From Spirochaetaceae bacterium (GTDB lineage: Bacteria > Spirochaetota > Spirochaetia > DSM-27196 > SLAA01), in NCBI GenBank assembly GCA_003552665.1, contig PUNW01000220.1, positions 1 through 32,157 of the forward strand: DNA of 32,157 nt, written 5' to 3'. Numbering within the stretch: the first letter of the stretch is position 1; every line of letters begins with the position of its first letter. The position numbers and the translations under genes were made by a program. The notes under the pieces are model-generated. The model was not told the origin of the DNA. It did not search any database and worked only from the letters and a program-made list of their open reading frames with translations. Shown here piece by piece: positions 32,149 to 32,157 of the stretch.

Positions 32149-32157
32149 GCGCCCCCC

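Noticed and set aside
1-32157. CRISPR arrays, tRNA, rRNA, retron or diversity-generating elements
   Set aside because: No regularly spaced repeats, cloverleaf-like genes or reverse transcriptase motifs (YxDD context) were seen on either strand; this was a reading by eye, not a computed search.

Overview
The window looks like a stretch of bacterial chromosome. Genes are dense, Shine-Dalgarno (SD) sites are clear, sigma70-like promoters are well formed, and operons overlap by 1-8 bases. By eye most of it is GC-rich, while the catabolic operon at 0.6-7.6 kb looks more AT-rich. No rRNA or tRNA is visible, so the organism cannot be fixed. The exported substrate-binding protein has a signal peptide that runs into a GAPEEE-type sequence, which recalls Spirochaetota. 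That is a weak hint only.

Layout. (1) 1-499: the N-terminal part of an ISAs1-family transposase, cut by the window edge. (2) 634-7565: a GntR/HutC-regulated operon with a KDG-kinase-like sugar kinase, a KDG-aldolase-like DapA-family lyase, a complete tripartite tricarboxylate transporter (TctC, TctB, TctA) and a YeiH-type putative sulfate exporter. A perfect palindrome lies inside the promoter, and the regulator gene appears leaderless. (3) 7925-8104: a fossil of the HsdS C-terminus, broken by a Gln-to-stop change. (4) 8115-14525, minus strand: three translationally coupled genes (DUF6361 protein, tandem-HKD PLD-like protein, large SNF2/RapA-like helicase). This is the best candidate in the window for a little-described defence system. 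(5) 14564-15480: back-to-back promoters, one feeding that operon and the other a TPP riboswitch followed by tenA. (6) 15698-17050: an M20 dipeptidase.

(7) 17266-22574 mixes gene fossils with two large unknown TPR-like genes. The fossils are an Rpn nuclease with its core deleted, the two ends of an AAA_14/DUF4143-type ATPase in opposite orientations, and a PIN gene with an internal deletion. (8) 22760-23435: a ribbon-helix-helix/PIN toxin-antitoxin pair whose toxin has Asn at a normally acidic PIN position. (9) 23551-29751: an AraC regulator, a SAM methyltransferase, a covalent-flavin (BBE) oxidase coupled to a GMC oxidoreductase, and a GlxA-like regulator on the other strand. This could be a small oxidative pathway. 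(10) 30020-31458: two more PIN toxin-antitoxin operons (Phd-type and VapB-type). (11) 31492-32148: a histidine phosphatase.

Two themes recur. Several self-regulated units (the GntR gene and the antitoxin genes) place the -10 box only 4-8 bases before the start codon, which implies leaderless mRNAs. Mobile, defence and toxin-antitoxin material, both intact and decayed, is interspersed with metabolic genes, as expected of an accessory island.
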